Notes: a model not told the origin generated them from the letters alone. 10,658 bases of DNA from Candidatus Uhrbacteria bacterium (GCA_023246275.1 JAHFIS010000007.1:2616-13273), one strand, 5' to 3'. Counted from the stretch's first letter, positions 1 through 6,368 are shown. Program-made: numbers and translations.

Positions 1-1
1 T

Positions 2-655
2 CAGAAGTCCATTACCGCGAGCAACGCGGTCGCGTTTGCCGGCGGCACGCGTACCGTCTCGATCGTGACCCAGGAGGACATCGACCGATCGGCGCTGGAG
101 CTGCGCGGGACGCTGGAGGGGGAAGCCAAGGCCGCGCTGAAGGCGAAGGCCGGAGCCGATCTTGCGGGGGAGGCCTACTCCTATGCCGTGACCGAGCAGA
201 AGAGCGACACGCAGGCCGGGGCCGAGGCCGCCGGGTTCAGCCTGACGATGTCGGTCGACGCGACCGGCGTGTTCTACGACCGCGCGGCGCTGGTGGTCAT
301 CGCGAAAAAGAAATTGTTCGAGCAGCTCCTGCCGGGAACGGACCTCGCGGGACTGAACGACGACGCGCTCCAGGCCTCGGTGGACAAGGTCGCCGACCCT
401 TCGACGGGCTCAGGACCTGGCGGTGCGGCGCAGGGCACGGCCAGCGTCCACGCGTACATGGACGGAACGGTCGCCGCATCCGCCACGAGCCCGTCGCTCG
501 AGCCAGGACGGTTCGCGGGAATGAGCCTGGAGGAAGTGACGGCGCTGCTGGCGAGGGAAAAGATCGCGTCCGCGGTGACGATCGACTTCGTCCCGTTCTG
601 GATGAAGCGCGTCCCGCGGCTGAAGGACCACATTTACGTCGAGATCGAGCCCTAG
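2..655 (+). CDS. C-terminal part of a baseplate-J-like large protein (5' end outside window)
   Basis: The frame is open from the window edge, so the true start lies upstream; 217 residues are visible. They look like the end of the large membrane-anchored baseplate-J/gp47-like proteins common in CPR genomes: a beta-rich piece ending in a TVSI-V strand, a TQEDIDR helix start, a helical stretch rich in Ala/Lys/Glu, a FYDRAALVVIAKKKL segment, then the closing block SLEEVTALL followed by VPFWMKRVPR and a final strand (about residues 175-217). That SLEEa..L...spfW.KRvPR ending is what I recognise; the family call is from memory and unverified. No transmembrane segment or catalytic motif is visible in this part. 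A short repeat (397-415) is embedded in frame and gives a Pro/Ser/Gly linker. The gene is followed at once by a hairpin terminator, so it ends its transcription unit. Its molecular role is unknown; a cell-surface or secretion-related structure is only a guess from the name. Confidence 0.6.
   Translation, partial: QKSITASNAVAFAGGTRTVSIVTQEDIDRSALELRGTLEGEAKAALKAKAGADLAGEAYSYAVTEQKSDTQAGAEAAGFSLTMSVDATGVFYDRAALVVIAKKKLFEQLLPGTDLAGLNDDALQASVDKVADPSTGSGPGGAAQGTASVHAYMDGTVAASATSPSLEPGRFAGMSLEEVTALLAREKIASAVTIDFVPFWMKRVPRLKDHIYVEIEP
397..415. repeat. Short dispersed-type repeat inside the first gene
   Basis: The stretch CCCTTCGACGGGCTCAGGA matches, from memory, the core of a short semi-palindromic repeat seen in many GC-rich bacterial genomes (variants of CCCTTCGACAGGCTCAGG). 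It lies inside the coding frame and is translated as PSTGSGP, within a low-complexity linker between two structured blocks. One copy is present in this window, so its repeat status rests on recognition rather than on copies seen here. Confidence 0.5.
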
Positions 656-683
656 GAACGGCCGCTTGTGGCCGTTCTTTCAT
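656..683 (+). terminator. Rho-independent terminator after the baseplate-J-like gene
   Basis: The stem GAACGGCC (656-663) pairs perfectly with GGCCGTTC (670-677) around a six-base loop and is followed by TTTCATTT. It starts directly after the TAG stop (653-655). The eight-base GC-rich stem plus T-rich tail is a standard intrinsic terminator. It separates this gene from thrS, whose promoter must therefore lie in the next 50 bases. Confidence 0.85.
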
Positions 684-686
684 TTG

Positions 687-695
687 TGCTACAGT
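687..695 (+). promoter_or_regulatory. Candidate thrS promoter (extended -10)
   Basis: TGCTACAGT fits an extended -10 element (TG-N-TACAGT). It is the best -10 candidate between the upstream terminator and the thrS ATG at 730. Transcription would start near 702, giving a leader of about 28 bases with no Shine-Dalgarno sequence. The -35 match (TTGTGG, 666-671) is poor and lies inside the terminator hairpin. A second, weaker possibility is TAGCCA at 716-721, which would give an almost leaderless transcript. Confidence 0.4.
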
Positions 696-729
696 TCGAG
701 GGTTCTCGGTCACCCTAGCCATTTTTCCT

Positions 730-2472
730 ATGTCCTCCGAAGAGCTTTCGCACCTGCGCCACTCGCTGGCCCATCTGCTCGCCGCCGCGGTTCTCGAGCT
801 GTATCCCGATGCCAAGCGCACGATCGGCCCGGCCGTCGACGACGGGTTCTATTACGACTTCAAGTTCTCGACGCCGATCTCGGAGGAAGACCTCCCAAAG
901 ATCGAGGCCAAGATGCGCGAGCTTCTGCCGACCTTCACGTCGTTCGACCGCACGGAAGTCTCGGCCGACGAGGCGCGCGCGACGTTTGCGGACAACAAGT
1001 ATAAGACCGAACTGATCAACGAGTTCTCGACGGAAGGGCAGACGCTGACGCTGTATCGCTCGGGATCGTACGTCGACCTCTGCCGCGGCGGACACGCCGA
1101 CTCGCTCGCTGGCGTGGACCCGGAGTCGTTCAAGCTGTCGAAGATCGCCGGCGCGTACTGGCGTGGCGATTCCGAGAAGGATCAGCTGACGCGCATTTAT
1201 GGCCTTGCGTTCGCGACGGCCGCGGAGCTGGCCTCCCACGTCGCGATGCTCGAGGAGGCGAAGAAGCGTGACCATCGAAAACTTGGCGCCGAGCTTAAGC
1301 TGTTCACGTTTTCCGACTTGGTCGGCCCCGGACTTCCGCTCTGGACCCCGCGCGGCACCACGGTCCGCATGCTGCTCGACGGGTTTGTCTGGTCGCTGCG
1401 CCGCGCGCACGGCTACGAGCGCGTGACTATTCCGCACATCACCAAGAAGGACCTGTACGAAACGTCTGGACACTGGGCCAAGTATGCCGACGACCTCTTC
1501 AAGATCGTCACGCGCGAGAAGCACACCTACGCGATGAAGCCGATGAACTGTCCGCACCACGCGCAGATCTACGCGTCGGAAATGCGTTCGTACCGGGAGC
1601 TTCCGGTGCGCTACGCCGAGACGACGATGGTGTACCGCGACGAGCAGTCCGGCGAGCTGGGCGGCTTGACGCGCGTGCTGTCCATCACGCAGGACGACGC
1701 CCACGTGTTCTGCCGGCTGTCTCAGGTTCGCGAGGAGGCCGAAAAAATCTGGGACATCATCACGACGTTCTACGGCACGTTCGGCTACGAGCTTTCGCTC
1801 CGCCTGTCGCGCCGCGACCCTGCCGCGCCGGAGAAGTATCTCGGCGACCCGACGGACTGGGACCGCTCCGAGGCCGAGCTTAGGGACATTATCGAGTCGC
1901 ACGTCGGAAGTGCCTACGCCGACGGTCCCGGCGAGGCGGCGTTTTACGGCCCGAAGATCGACTTCATGGCGAAGGATTCCATCGGCCGCACCCATCAGGT
2001 GGCGACCATCCAGCTCGATTTCAACCAGCCGCGCAACTTCGGCCTGACCTGCGTCAACGAGAAGGGTGACAAGGAACAGATCGTGATGGTCCACTGCGCG
2101 ATCATGGGTTCCATCGAGCGGTTCATGGCCGTGCTCATCGAGCACCTCGGCGGCGCGTTCCCCATGTGGCTCGCCCCGTACCAGATTCGCGTCGCGACGG
2201 TCTCGGACGCGTTCGTCCCGGACGCGACGGAGCTGAAGGAAAAGCTGTCCGCCGCCGGCCTCCGCGTGGAGCTCGACGCGTCCGACGAGAAGGTCGGAAA
2301 GAAGATCCGCGCGTCGGCCATGATGAAGGTCCCGTGGACGATCGTGTTCGGGGCCAAGGAGGCCGAGGGAGGGGACTTCAAGGTCAACGTGTTCGGGACG
2401 ACGGAGGACCTGACGGTTCCGCAGGCCGATCTCGTTGCCACCGCGCTGAACGCAGCAAAAACGCCTCGCTAG
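730..2472 (+). CDS. thrS: Threonyl-tRNA synthetase without TGS domain
   Basis: Cytoplasmic class II synthetase that attaches threonine to tRNA-Thr and hydrolyses mischarged Ser-tRNA(Thr). At 580 residues it lacks the N-terminal TGS domain of the roughly 640-residue E. coli type and begins at the editing domain. The editing site is intact: HSLAH (H11, H15) and CRGGH (C118, H122). The catalytic core carries the zinc ligands C274 (in MNCPHH), H325 (in DDAHVFC) and H455, motif 2 around YRDEQSGELGGLTR, and motif 3 with R464 in SIERF. The anticodon-binding domain follows, from about residue 480 to the end. Residue 456, next to zinc ligand H455, is Cys where E. coli has Arg. The ATG at 730 is chosen because homologous sequence begins at once and no upstream in-frame start gives a TGS domain. 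There is no Shine-Dalgarno sequence. The TAG stop lies in the loop of the downstream terminator. TGS loss is, as I recall, common in CPR ThrRS. Confidence 0.97.
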   Translation: MSSEELSHLRHSLAHLLAAAVLELYPDAKRTIGPAVDDGFYYDFKFSTPISEEDLPKIEAKMRELLPTFTSFDRTEVSADEARATFADNKYKTELINEFSTEGQTLTLYRSGSYVDLCRGGHADSLAGVDPESFKLSKIAGAYWRGDSEKDQLTRIYGLAFATAAELASHVAMLEEAKKRDHRKLGAELKLFTFSDLVGPGLPLWTPRGTTVRMLLDGFVWSLRRAHGYERVTIPHITKKDLYETSGHWAKYADDLFKIVTREKHTYAMKPMNCPHHAQIYASEMRSYRELPVRYAETTMVYRDEQSGELGGLTRVLSITQDDAHVFCRLSQVREEAEKIWDIITTFYGTFGYELSLRLSRRDPAAPEKYLGDPTDWDRSEAELRDIIESHVGSAYADGPGEAAFYGPKIDFMAKDSIGRTHQVATIQLDFNQPRNFGLTCVNEKGDKEQIVMVHCAIMGSIERFMAVLIEHLGGAFPMWLAPYQIRVATVSDAFVPDATELKEKLSAAGLRVELDASDEKVGKKIRASAMMKVPWTIVFGAKEAEGGDFKVNVFGTTEDLTVPQADLVATALNAAKTPR

Positions 2473-2486
2473 TGCGAGGCGTTTTC
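2457..2486. terminator. Bidirectional terminator between thrS and the converging gene
   Basis: AAAACGCCTCGC (2458-2469) pairs perfectly with GCGAGGCGTTTT (2474-2485) around a four-base TAGT loop. The A-run on the left and T-run on the right let the hairpin terminate transcription in both directions. The last four sense codons of thrS build the left arm and its TAG stop (2470-2472) is in the loop. The converging gene's TAA (2495-2497) lies ten bases away on the other side. Confidence 0.93.
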
Positions 2487-2494
2487 GGTAGCCG

Positions 2495-4225
2495 TTACGA
2501 TTCGATCTCGTCGTCCAGGTGAATTTCTTCCTCGTCGCCCTCATTGATGAATCCCTGTTCCTTTTCCGCAAGGTCCTTCAGCTTTAACTCCGTTGCCTTC
2601 AGCTGGGACTCGATCGCGTCGCGGTTGGTTCCGCTGATAATGGAGTTGGCAAGGCGGACGTTCAGAATCTGCTGCTTCAGGAGCTCGAGCCGCTCTTCCG
2701 CCTTGAGTTTTTTGTACGCCGCCTCTCCCGGGAACTTCGCCCAGATGCTCATGGCTTCCAAAAGGTCCTTCGGGTCGCCTTCGGCCAGGCGCATGGCGTC
2801 TTTCCTTTGGAGCTTGAACGTGTCCGGATGGACGCCGTCGAAGTTCTTCGCCTTTGAGAGCATCCGCTGTCCGGCCATCCACGTTTCCAGGCTGGCCTTG
2901 GATTGTTCTATCTTCGACGAGGTCTCCGCCGAATCGGCCGCCTTGCCCATGTCCTTGATGAGCTGATTGCCTTCGGCGTAGGTCTCCAACTTTGCCTTCA
3001 GGTCGCCTGTCGTCTTCGCGTGCGATTCCGCGCGAGGGGCCTTGTGCGCCGTGGATTTTTTTGGCGCGGAGACGTTGAGGTCGAGCGTGCTTGGGTCGTT
3101 GAGGTCTAATCCGGAGATGCCGTGGATGAACTCCTGTCCCGCGGCAAAGTTGTCCAGGCGCAGCCGGAGATCGTCCGCGGCGGACGACGGGCGCGAAACG
3201 CGCTCGCGATGCCCCGTTGCCTTCGTCGTATGCGATTCGATCGTCGGGGCGGCGGCCTCCGGAGCCGGAACCGCGACCGACGGCGCGACGATCTCCGCGC
3301 TGGCTTCGTCGACGGCGACGGTTCCCGGGGCTTCTGCCGCGGCCGGCTCCCCGGAGGGAATGGACATTGCGGATTCGGGGACGCCTGGGGCCGCCGCGTT
3401 CCTGTCAGGCATTCGCGAGAGGCCGAACAGTCCGGCGACGAGCGCTCCGAGCGCGACGACCGGCTTGGACCACCGGGAGTCCCTGATTTTTTGGAAGACG
3501 TTCGATTCCGACCGAGCCGGCTTCTCCTCGTCCGACTCCTCGAGTTGCAAGGTATCCTCCGTGGATTCGGTCGGAGACGGGTTCTGGAATTGAACCTCGC
3601 TGGCTGCCGGAAGGTTCTCGGGTTGCCGTCGCGGCGCCGTCCGTCGGACGGGCGGGAGAGTGGCACGCGCGTCCGGGGCGTTCTCGGCGGCCGGGCTGCC
3701 AAACAGTTCGACGAACGTCGGGCTCTTCGCGATCTCCAGAAGCTCGTCCGCGGCTTTGTCCCGAAGCGCCTGGTCTGCCCCGGCGCCAGCCTCCGGGCTC
3801 CTTGGGATCAGCTGCGGCCTGGGACGGCCGGGACGAGCCGGAGCCGCCTCCGCGGCCGGCGGCGCGTTCCTCCGGGCCGGCTTCGGTTCGTCCGCCGCCG
3901 ACGCGTCGAAGCTAAATTCTCCCCGCATGTCGGCTGCTGCCCGCTCGGCGCGCTTCTTTGCCGCCTGTACCGCCTTGTACTCGGCGGCGAGGCGCTCGCC
4001 TTCCGCCGTTTTGGTGTGATGCTCCGGCGCGTCGCCTTTTTTGACGGCGCGCGTCCTGACGCTCTGACGCGCGTCATAAAGCGCCTGCGCCTCCTTGTGC
4101 GCCTTGACAAGTTCCTCGTCGCTGACGTCGACGGCCTTCGCCGCGGTCCGCTTGGACGGATTCGTCTGGATGCCGACCGGCTCTCCGCCACTCGAGACGG
4201 GAATCCCTCTTCGTGCTTCTGACAT
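2495..4225 (-). CDS. Single-pass membrane protein with a thrice-repeated helical motif, function unknown
   Basis: 576 residues, not recognised as a named family. Order of parts: a charged N-terminal region with a helical, coiled-coil-like stretch (about 36-100, Lys/Glu/Ala-rich); a Pro/Ala/Arg-rich linker; a short helix near 152-172 (ADELLEIAKSPTFVELFG); an acidic stretch; one hydrophobic segment at about 255-270 (PVVALGALVAGLFGLS) with basic residues before it, suggesting N-terminus inside and C-terminus outside; a Pro/Ala-rich spacer of about 60 residues; then a helical C-terminal half. That half holds three related motifs, LDNFAAGQEF (357-366), LETYAEGNQL (413-422) and LETWMAGQRM (446-455), and ends in a strongly acidic tail. 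No cysteine is present. The ATG at 4225 is preceded on its own strand by two extended -10 boxes. A long open frame on the opposite strand was judged a shadow because its product is Arg-rich and featureless. A cell-envelope or scaffold role is plausible but not shown. Confidence 0.8.
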   Translation of the reverse strand: MSEARRGIPVSSGGEPVGIQTNPSKRTAAKAVDVSDEELVKAHKEAQALYDARQSVRTRAVKKGDAPEHHTKTAEGERLAAEYKAVQAAKKRAERAAADMRGEFSFDASAADEPKPARRNAPPAAEAAPARPGRPRPQLIPRSPEAGAGADQALRDKAADELLEIAKSPTFVELFGSPAAENAPDARATLPPVRRTAPRRQPENLPAASEVQFQNPSPTESTEDTLQLEESDEEKPARSESNVFQKIRDSRWSKPVVALGALVAGLFGLSRMPDRNAAAPGVPESAMSIPSGEPAAAEAPGTVAVDEASAEIVAPSVAVPAPEAAAPTIESHTTKATGHRERVSRPSSAADDLRLRLDNFAAGQEFIHGISGLDLNDPSTLDLNVSAPKKSTAHKAPRAESHAKTTGDLKAKLETYAEGNQLIKDMGKAADSAETSSKIEQSKASLETWMAGQRMLSKAKNFDGVHPDTFKLQRKDAMRLAEGDPKDLLEAMSIWAKFPGEAAYKKLKAEERLELLKQQILNVRLANSIISGTNRDAIESQLKATELKLKDLAEKEQGFINEGDEEEIHLDDEIES

Positions 4226-4234
4226 AGAAAAAAT

Positions 4235-4243
4235 ATTATCTCA
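4235..4243 (-). promoter_or_regulatory. Proximal promoter of the membrane-protein gene (near-leaderless)
   Basis: Read on the minus strand this is TGAGATAAT, an extended -10 element. Counting seven bases on puts the transcript start near 4228, three bases before the ATG at 4225. The -35 region has no good match, as is usual for extended -10 promoters. The inner edge overlaps the palindrome at 4238-4252. Confidence 0.6.
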
Positions 4244-4252
4244 GCGTGAGAT
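4238..4252. repeat. Palindrome overlapping the proximal promoter (possible operator)
   Basis: ATCTCAGCGTGAGAT is a perfect six-base inverted repeat around GCG. It overlaps the upstream half of the proximal -10 box and lies just downstream of the predicted start (about 4260) of the distal promoter. It could be an operator for a dimeric regulator or a hairpin in the longer leader RNA. No regulator gene is seen nearby. Confidence 0.45.
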
Positions 4253-4266
4253 CATTGATTGAGCGC

Positions 4267-4296
4267 ATTATAGCATTTCGGTGGGAGGGTTGACAA
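4267..4296 (-). promoter_or_regulatory. Distal promoter of the membrane-protein gene
   Basis: On the minus strand the -35 is TTGTCA (4291-4296), the spacer is 18 bases and the -10 is TATAAT (4267-4272) preceded by TGC, a consensus extended -10. Transcription would start near 4260, giving a 35-base leader that contains the palindrome. The -35 box is the complement of the -35 used by the divergent operon. Confidence 0.75.
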
Positions 4297-4318
4297 TTTT
4301 TCCGGAGTACCCTAGTGT
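4290..4318 (+). promoter_or_regulatory. Promoter of the two-gene operon
   Basis: A consensus -35 TTGACA (4290-4295), a 17-base spacer and TAGTGT (4313-4318) as the -10. The start would be near 4325, leaving a leader of about 41 bases that carries a strong ribosome binding site. TATACA at 4335-4340 is an alternative -10, but it has no -35 at the right distance. Confidence 0.65.
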
Positions 4319-4349
4319 TCATTTCTCCCGCCGGTATACACTGGCTGGC

Positions 4350-4358
4350 AGGAGGAGG
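4350..4358 (+). promoter_or_regulatory. Strong Shine-Dalgarno sequence
   Basis: AGGAGGAGG ends seven bases before the ATG at 4366 and fixes that codon as the start. It rejects the GTG at 4315, which lies upstream of the predicted transcript start. No comparable sequence precedes any other gene start visible in the window. Confidence 0.85.
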
Positions 4359-4365
4359 AACTCAC

Positions 4366-4869
4366 ATGCGATCATTCGATGGAAGGGAACGCGGCATGGG
4401 CTGCGACCTGGAAGAGCACGCGCGCGCGCTGGTCGAGCCCGGGCCGTTCCGGGACTTTCGGAACGCGCTGTGGAACCCGCGGTGGAATCCCGCGCCGTTC
4501 GAGCGTCACGAGCTGACGTACGTCGCGTTCGCGCTTCCGAAGGGGACGCCGTGGACGGCCGAGGTTCTTGCGGGGGCATTCGACGAGGTCGTCGAGTTCT
4601 CCCTGCGGCCCGACCTCGCGCGTTCCTTTGTCGATGCGCGCCTGTCCAACCCGTTCTCCGGGTGGATGTCCGACCGCGCGGAGGCGTTTCGCGCGGAGAT
4701 GGGGGACTTCTTCGAGGACGTCTTCGAGATTCCGGCGCCGGGCCGGGAGCGCGCCGTCGTCCTGACGGCCGTCTTCCTACGCCTGTATGACGCCGCCGTC
4801 GAGGCGAACGTCGTCTCGGCGCCGACACCTCGGACGATCCGCGTCATCTCGACGCGCGGTGCCACATGA
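4366..4869 (+). CDS. Small protein of unknown function, first gene of a two-gene operon
   Basis: 167 residues; not recognised. The N-terminal third is Trp/Pro/Phe-rich (PFRDFRNALWNPRWNPAPF, about 27-45) and the rest looks helical and acidic, with FDEVVEF (72-78), FRAEMGDFFEDVF (108-120) and a hydrophobic helix AVVLTAVFLRLYDAAVEANVV (130-150). The last helix is interrupted by charged residues and is probably soluble. There is no signal peptide and one cysteine (C13). Start choice rests on the Shine-Dalgarno sequence. The stop overlaps the next start as ATGA, so the two products are probably made together and may interact. A consensus-like sigma-70-type promoter drives it and is shared back to back with the leftward gene. 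I cannot assign a function. Confidence 0.8.
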   Translation: MRSFDGRERGMGCDLEEHARALVEPGPFRDFRNALWNPRWNPAPFERHELTYVAFALPKGTPWTAEVLAGAFDEVVEFSLRPDLARSFVDARLSNPFSGWMSDRAEAFRAEMGDFFEDVFEIPAPGRERAVVLTAVFLRLYDAAVEANVVSAPTPRTIRVISTRGAT

Positions 4870-5354
4870 GCCTGCTCCTTCTTCCAGACAATGCGCCCGT
4901 TCCTCGTCTCGCCCGTCCGTTTCCCGTTGAGCGTTTGCTCCGGGACACGCTGGACGAGGCGATCCACTCCTATGACGTCCCGCTCATCCTCGAGCACCTC
5001 GGCGTTCTCGACCGATATGACGAGGGTTGCTGCCAGAGGATCTGGAAGGAGGTGCGGTCGCGGTCGACGAAACATCCGACCTACAATGAGCAGTTCGTGG
5101 CCGAGCAGCTGGCGCGCGTCGGTACCGACCGGCCGGTCGGCCTGCGCGCCCGCGAGCGGTGGATCGCCGGTCGGCTTTCCCGCTTCACCGACGCCGTCGA
5201 TGCCGCCTACCGCCGCCGTACGCTCGTCACCCTCAGCCCGACGCACCGCGCCTTTCTCCGCGCCCTGTACGTCTCGTGCGTCATGCGCGCGAACGTCCTC
5301 CCGGCCGAGAGCATTGCCGCGACGACAACCCCTTCTCGACAGTCCGGTCCGTGA
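4866..5354 (+). CDS. Small protein of unknown function, second gene of the operon
   Basis: 162 residues; not recognised. The ATG overlaps the upstream TGA as ATGA, the classic layout for translational coupling, and there is no Shine-Dalgarno sequence of its own. The protein is basic and helical: a short leader rich in Leu/Pro (1-20), then VERLLRDTLDEAIHSYDVPLILEHLGVLDRY in two parts (21-51), a CC pair (55-56), a basic middle, and FLRALYVSCVMRANVLPA (130-147) near the end, followed by a Thr/Ser tail. The C-terminal block weakly resembles that of the upstream protein (FLR, then LY, then ANV), so an old tandem duplication is possible, but the match needs gaps. There is no signal peptide and no clear catalytic motif. 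The gene is followed by a weak hairpin and T-run. Confidence 0.75.
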   Translation: MSLLLLPDNAPVPRLARPFPVERLLRDTLDEAIHSYDVPLILEHLGVLDRYDEGCCQRIWKEVRSRSTKHPTYNEQFVAEQLARVGTDRPVGLRARERWIAGRLSRFTDAVDAAYRRRTLVTLSPTHRAFLRALYVSCVMRANVLPAESIAATTTPSRQSGP

Positions 5355-5355
5355 G

Positions 5356-5375
5356 GACAGGGCTGTCATTTTTTT
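5356..5375 (+). terminator. Weak terminator after the two-gene operon
   Basis: GACA (5356-5359) pairs with TGTC (5364-5367) around GGGC and is followed by ATTTTTTT (5368-5375). The stem is short. An alternative pairing of GTCC (5342-5345) with GGAC (5355-5358) also exists. The seven-T run is the main support. Confidence 0.45.
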
Positions 5376-5391
5376 ATCCTTTGCAACTTTA

Positions 5392-5400
5392 TGGTATAAT
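5392..5400 (+). promoter_or_regulatory. Extended -10 promoter, near-leaderless start
   Basis: TGGTATAAT is a consensus extended -10 box. Transcription would start near 5407, four bases before the ATG at 5411. The -35 position falls in the T-run of the preceding terminator and shows no good match. The site sets the start of the next gene at 5411 rather than at in-frame ATGs further upstream. Confidence 0.8.
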
Positions 5401-5410
5401 CTTTTTTGTT

Positions 5411-6364
5411 ATGGAGGGACAGTCGCGCATTGGAGGCCAGCCGCCCGCTCAGCCGCCCTCGTGGGGGCCGGTCGTTTTTCCGGTTCCGCGGAGGGACAGC
5501 GAGGGCTCTCAGAAAAAGAACGACGGGAAGGACGCGCTTGGATTTCCAATCCGGTCTGGCTCCATCTTTGGATGGGAGCGTCCTCCGGTTCCGGAGAAAC
5601 CGGTCGTCTCCGCGGAACGCCTGCAGTCCGACGTTACGGCGAGGGACCGCGAGATGATTTCCAGGATGCGCGAGCAGGAGGTAAAGGTGGTCCGGGAGCT
5701 TGCGCGCAACCCAAATTCTCACCAGGACTATTGGAATCGGTTGCGCGACCTGCTCACCGAGATGTCCGTCCGCCGACAGGAGCGGTCCGAGCGCAACGAG
5801 AGTTCCGCCAGGGAATCCGAGGTCATCCAGCAGATCCGCTGGGAAATGAACGCGCTTGCGCCCCGGCTCGCCGAGGCACGGGTACGCGCGGACGCGAGGA
5901 TCTATTCCAACCCGAAGGTCTACGGAGACATCCTACAGAAGGAGTTTGATCGGGCGGAGAAGATGGCCCTGCTCGCGGAAGGGGACGAGATCGCGATGCG
6001 CAGCGCCATCGACAACGCGCGCCTGCTGCGGGCCCAGATCGACGCGCTGAGGAATCTGACGGCGATCCCGGGCGCCTGGGAACACATGACCCGGGACGCG
6101 CGCGCCAAGCACGAGAGGGACTATCGCGCGAAGCTCGCCGCCGCCTCAGAAAAGTCCGTCGTGGACCCGGAAAACCTTCCGGACGAATTCGTCGACGCGG
6201 ACCCGCATCACGTCGAGCTCTTCGAACTTCAGACGAAGCGCGCGAAGCTTCATTTCTGGAATTTCAAGCAGAAGGCCGAGCTTGACGAAGAAATTGCCAA
6301 GCTGCAGCGCCGAGAGGCGCTCAAGAATAAAATCGCGGCGTTTCGAATGCGGAACGCAAAGTAG
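5411..6364 (+). CDS. Charged helical protein of unknown function
   Basis: 317 residues; not recognised. The first 60 or so residues are Pro/Gly-rich and probably disordered (QPPAQPPSWGPVVFPVP). From about residue 70 to the end the protein is dense in Glu, Arg, Lys and Ala with heptad-like spacing, pointing to long alpha-helices or coiled coil. It has the HQDYWNRLRDLLTEMSVRRQ stretch and a basic C-terminal tail (KNKIAAFRMRNAK). There is no signal peptide, membrane segment or cysteine. The frame stays open back to 5159, but starts there would overlap the upstream gene and precede the promoter. The ATG at 5411, about four bases after the predicted transcript start, is preferred. No terminator is seen before miaB, which has its own promoter. 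Confidence 0.8.
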   Translation: MEGQSRIGGQPPAQPPSWGPVVFPVPRRDSEGSQKKNDGKDALGFPIRSGSIFGWERPPVPEKPVVSAERLQSDVTARDREMISRMREQEVKVVRELARNPNSHQDYWNRLRDLLTEMSVRRQERSERNESSARESEVIQQIRWEMNALAPRLAEARVRADARIYSNPKVYGDILQKEFDRAEKMALLAEGDEIAMRSAIDNARLLRAQIDALRNLTAIPGAWEHMTRDARAKHERDYRAKLAAASEKSVVDPENLPDEFVDADPHHVELFELQTKRAKLHFWNFKQKAELDEEIAKLQRREALKNKIAAFRMRNAK

Positions 6365-6368
6365 GGGG

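Noticed and set aside
715..2571. Long open frame of 618 codons on the minus strand across thrS
   Set aside because: It is the mirror of a strongly conserved synthetase in GC-rich DNA, where antisense frames stay open by codon bias. Its product is Arg/Val-rich with no motif and it crosses the terminator at 2457-2486.
3122..4222. Open frame of 366 codons on the plus strand across the membrane-protein gene
   Set aside because: The product is Arg-rich and featureless. The minus-strand reading has a membrane segment, internal repeats, promoters at its start and a terminator at its end.
4315..4365. GTG start at 4315 for the first operon gene
   Set aside because: It lies upstream of the predicted transcript start at about 4325, and the ATG at 4366 has a perfectly placed Shine-Dalgarno sequence.
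5159..5410. Upstream extension of the gene at 5411
   Set aside because: It would overlap the upstream gene in another frame and precede a consensus extended -10 box. The extension is Arg/Pro-rich like other shadows.
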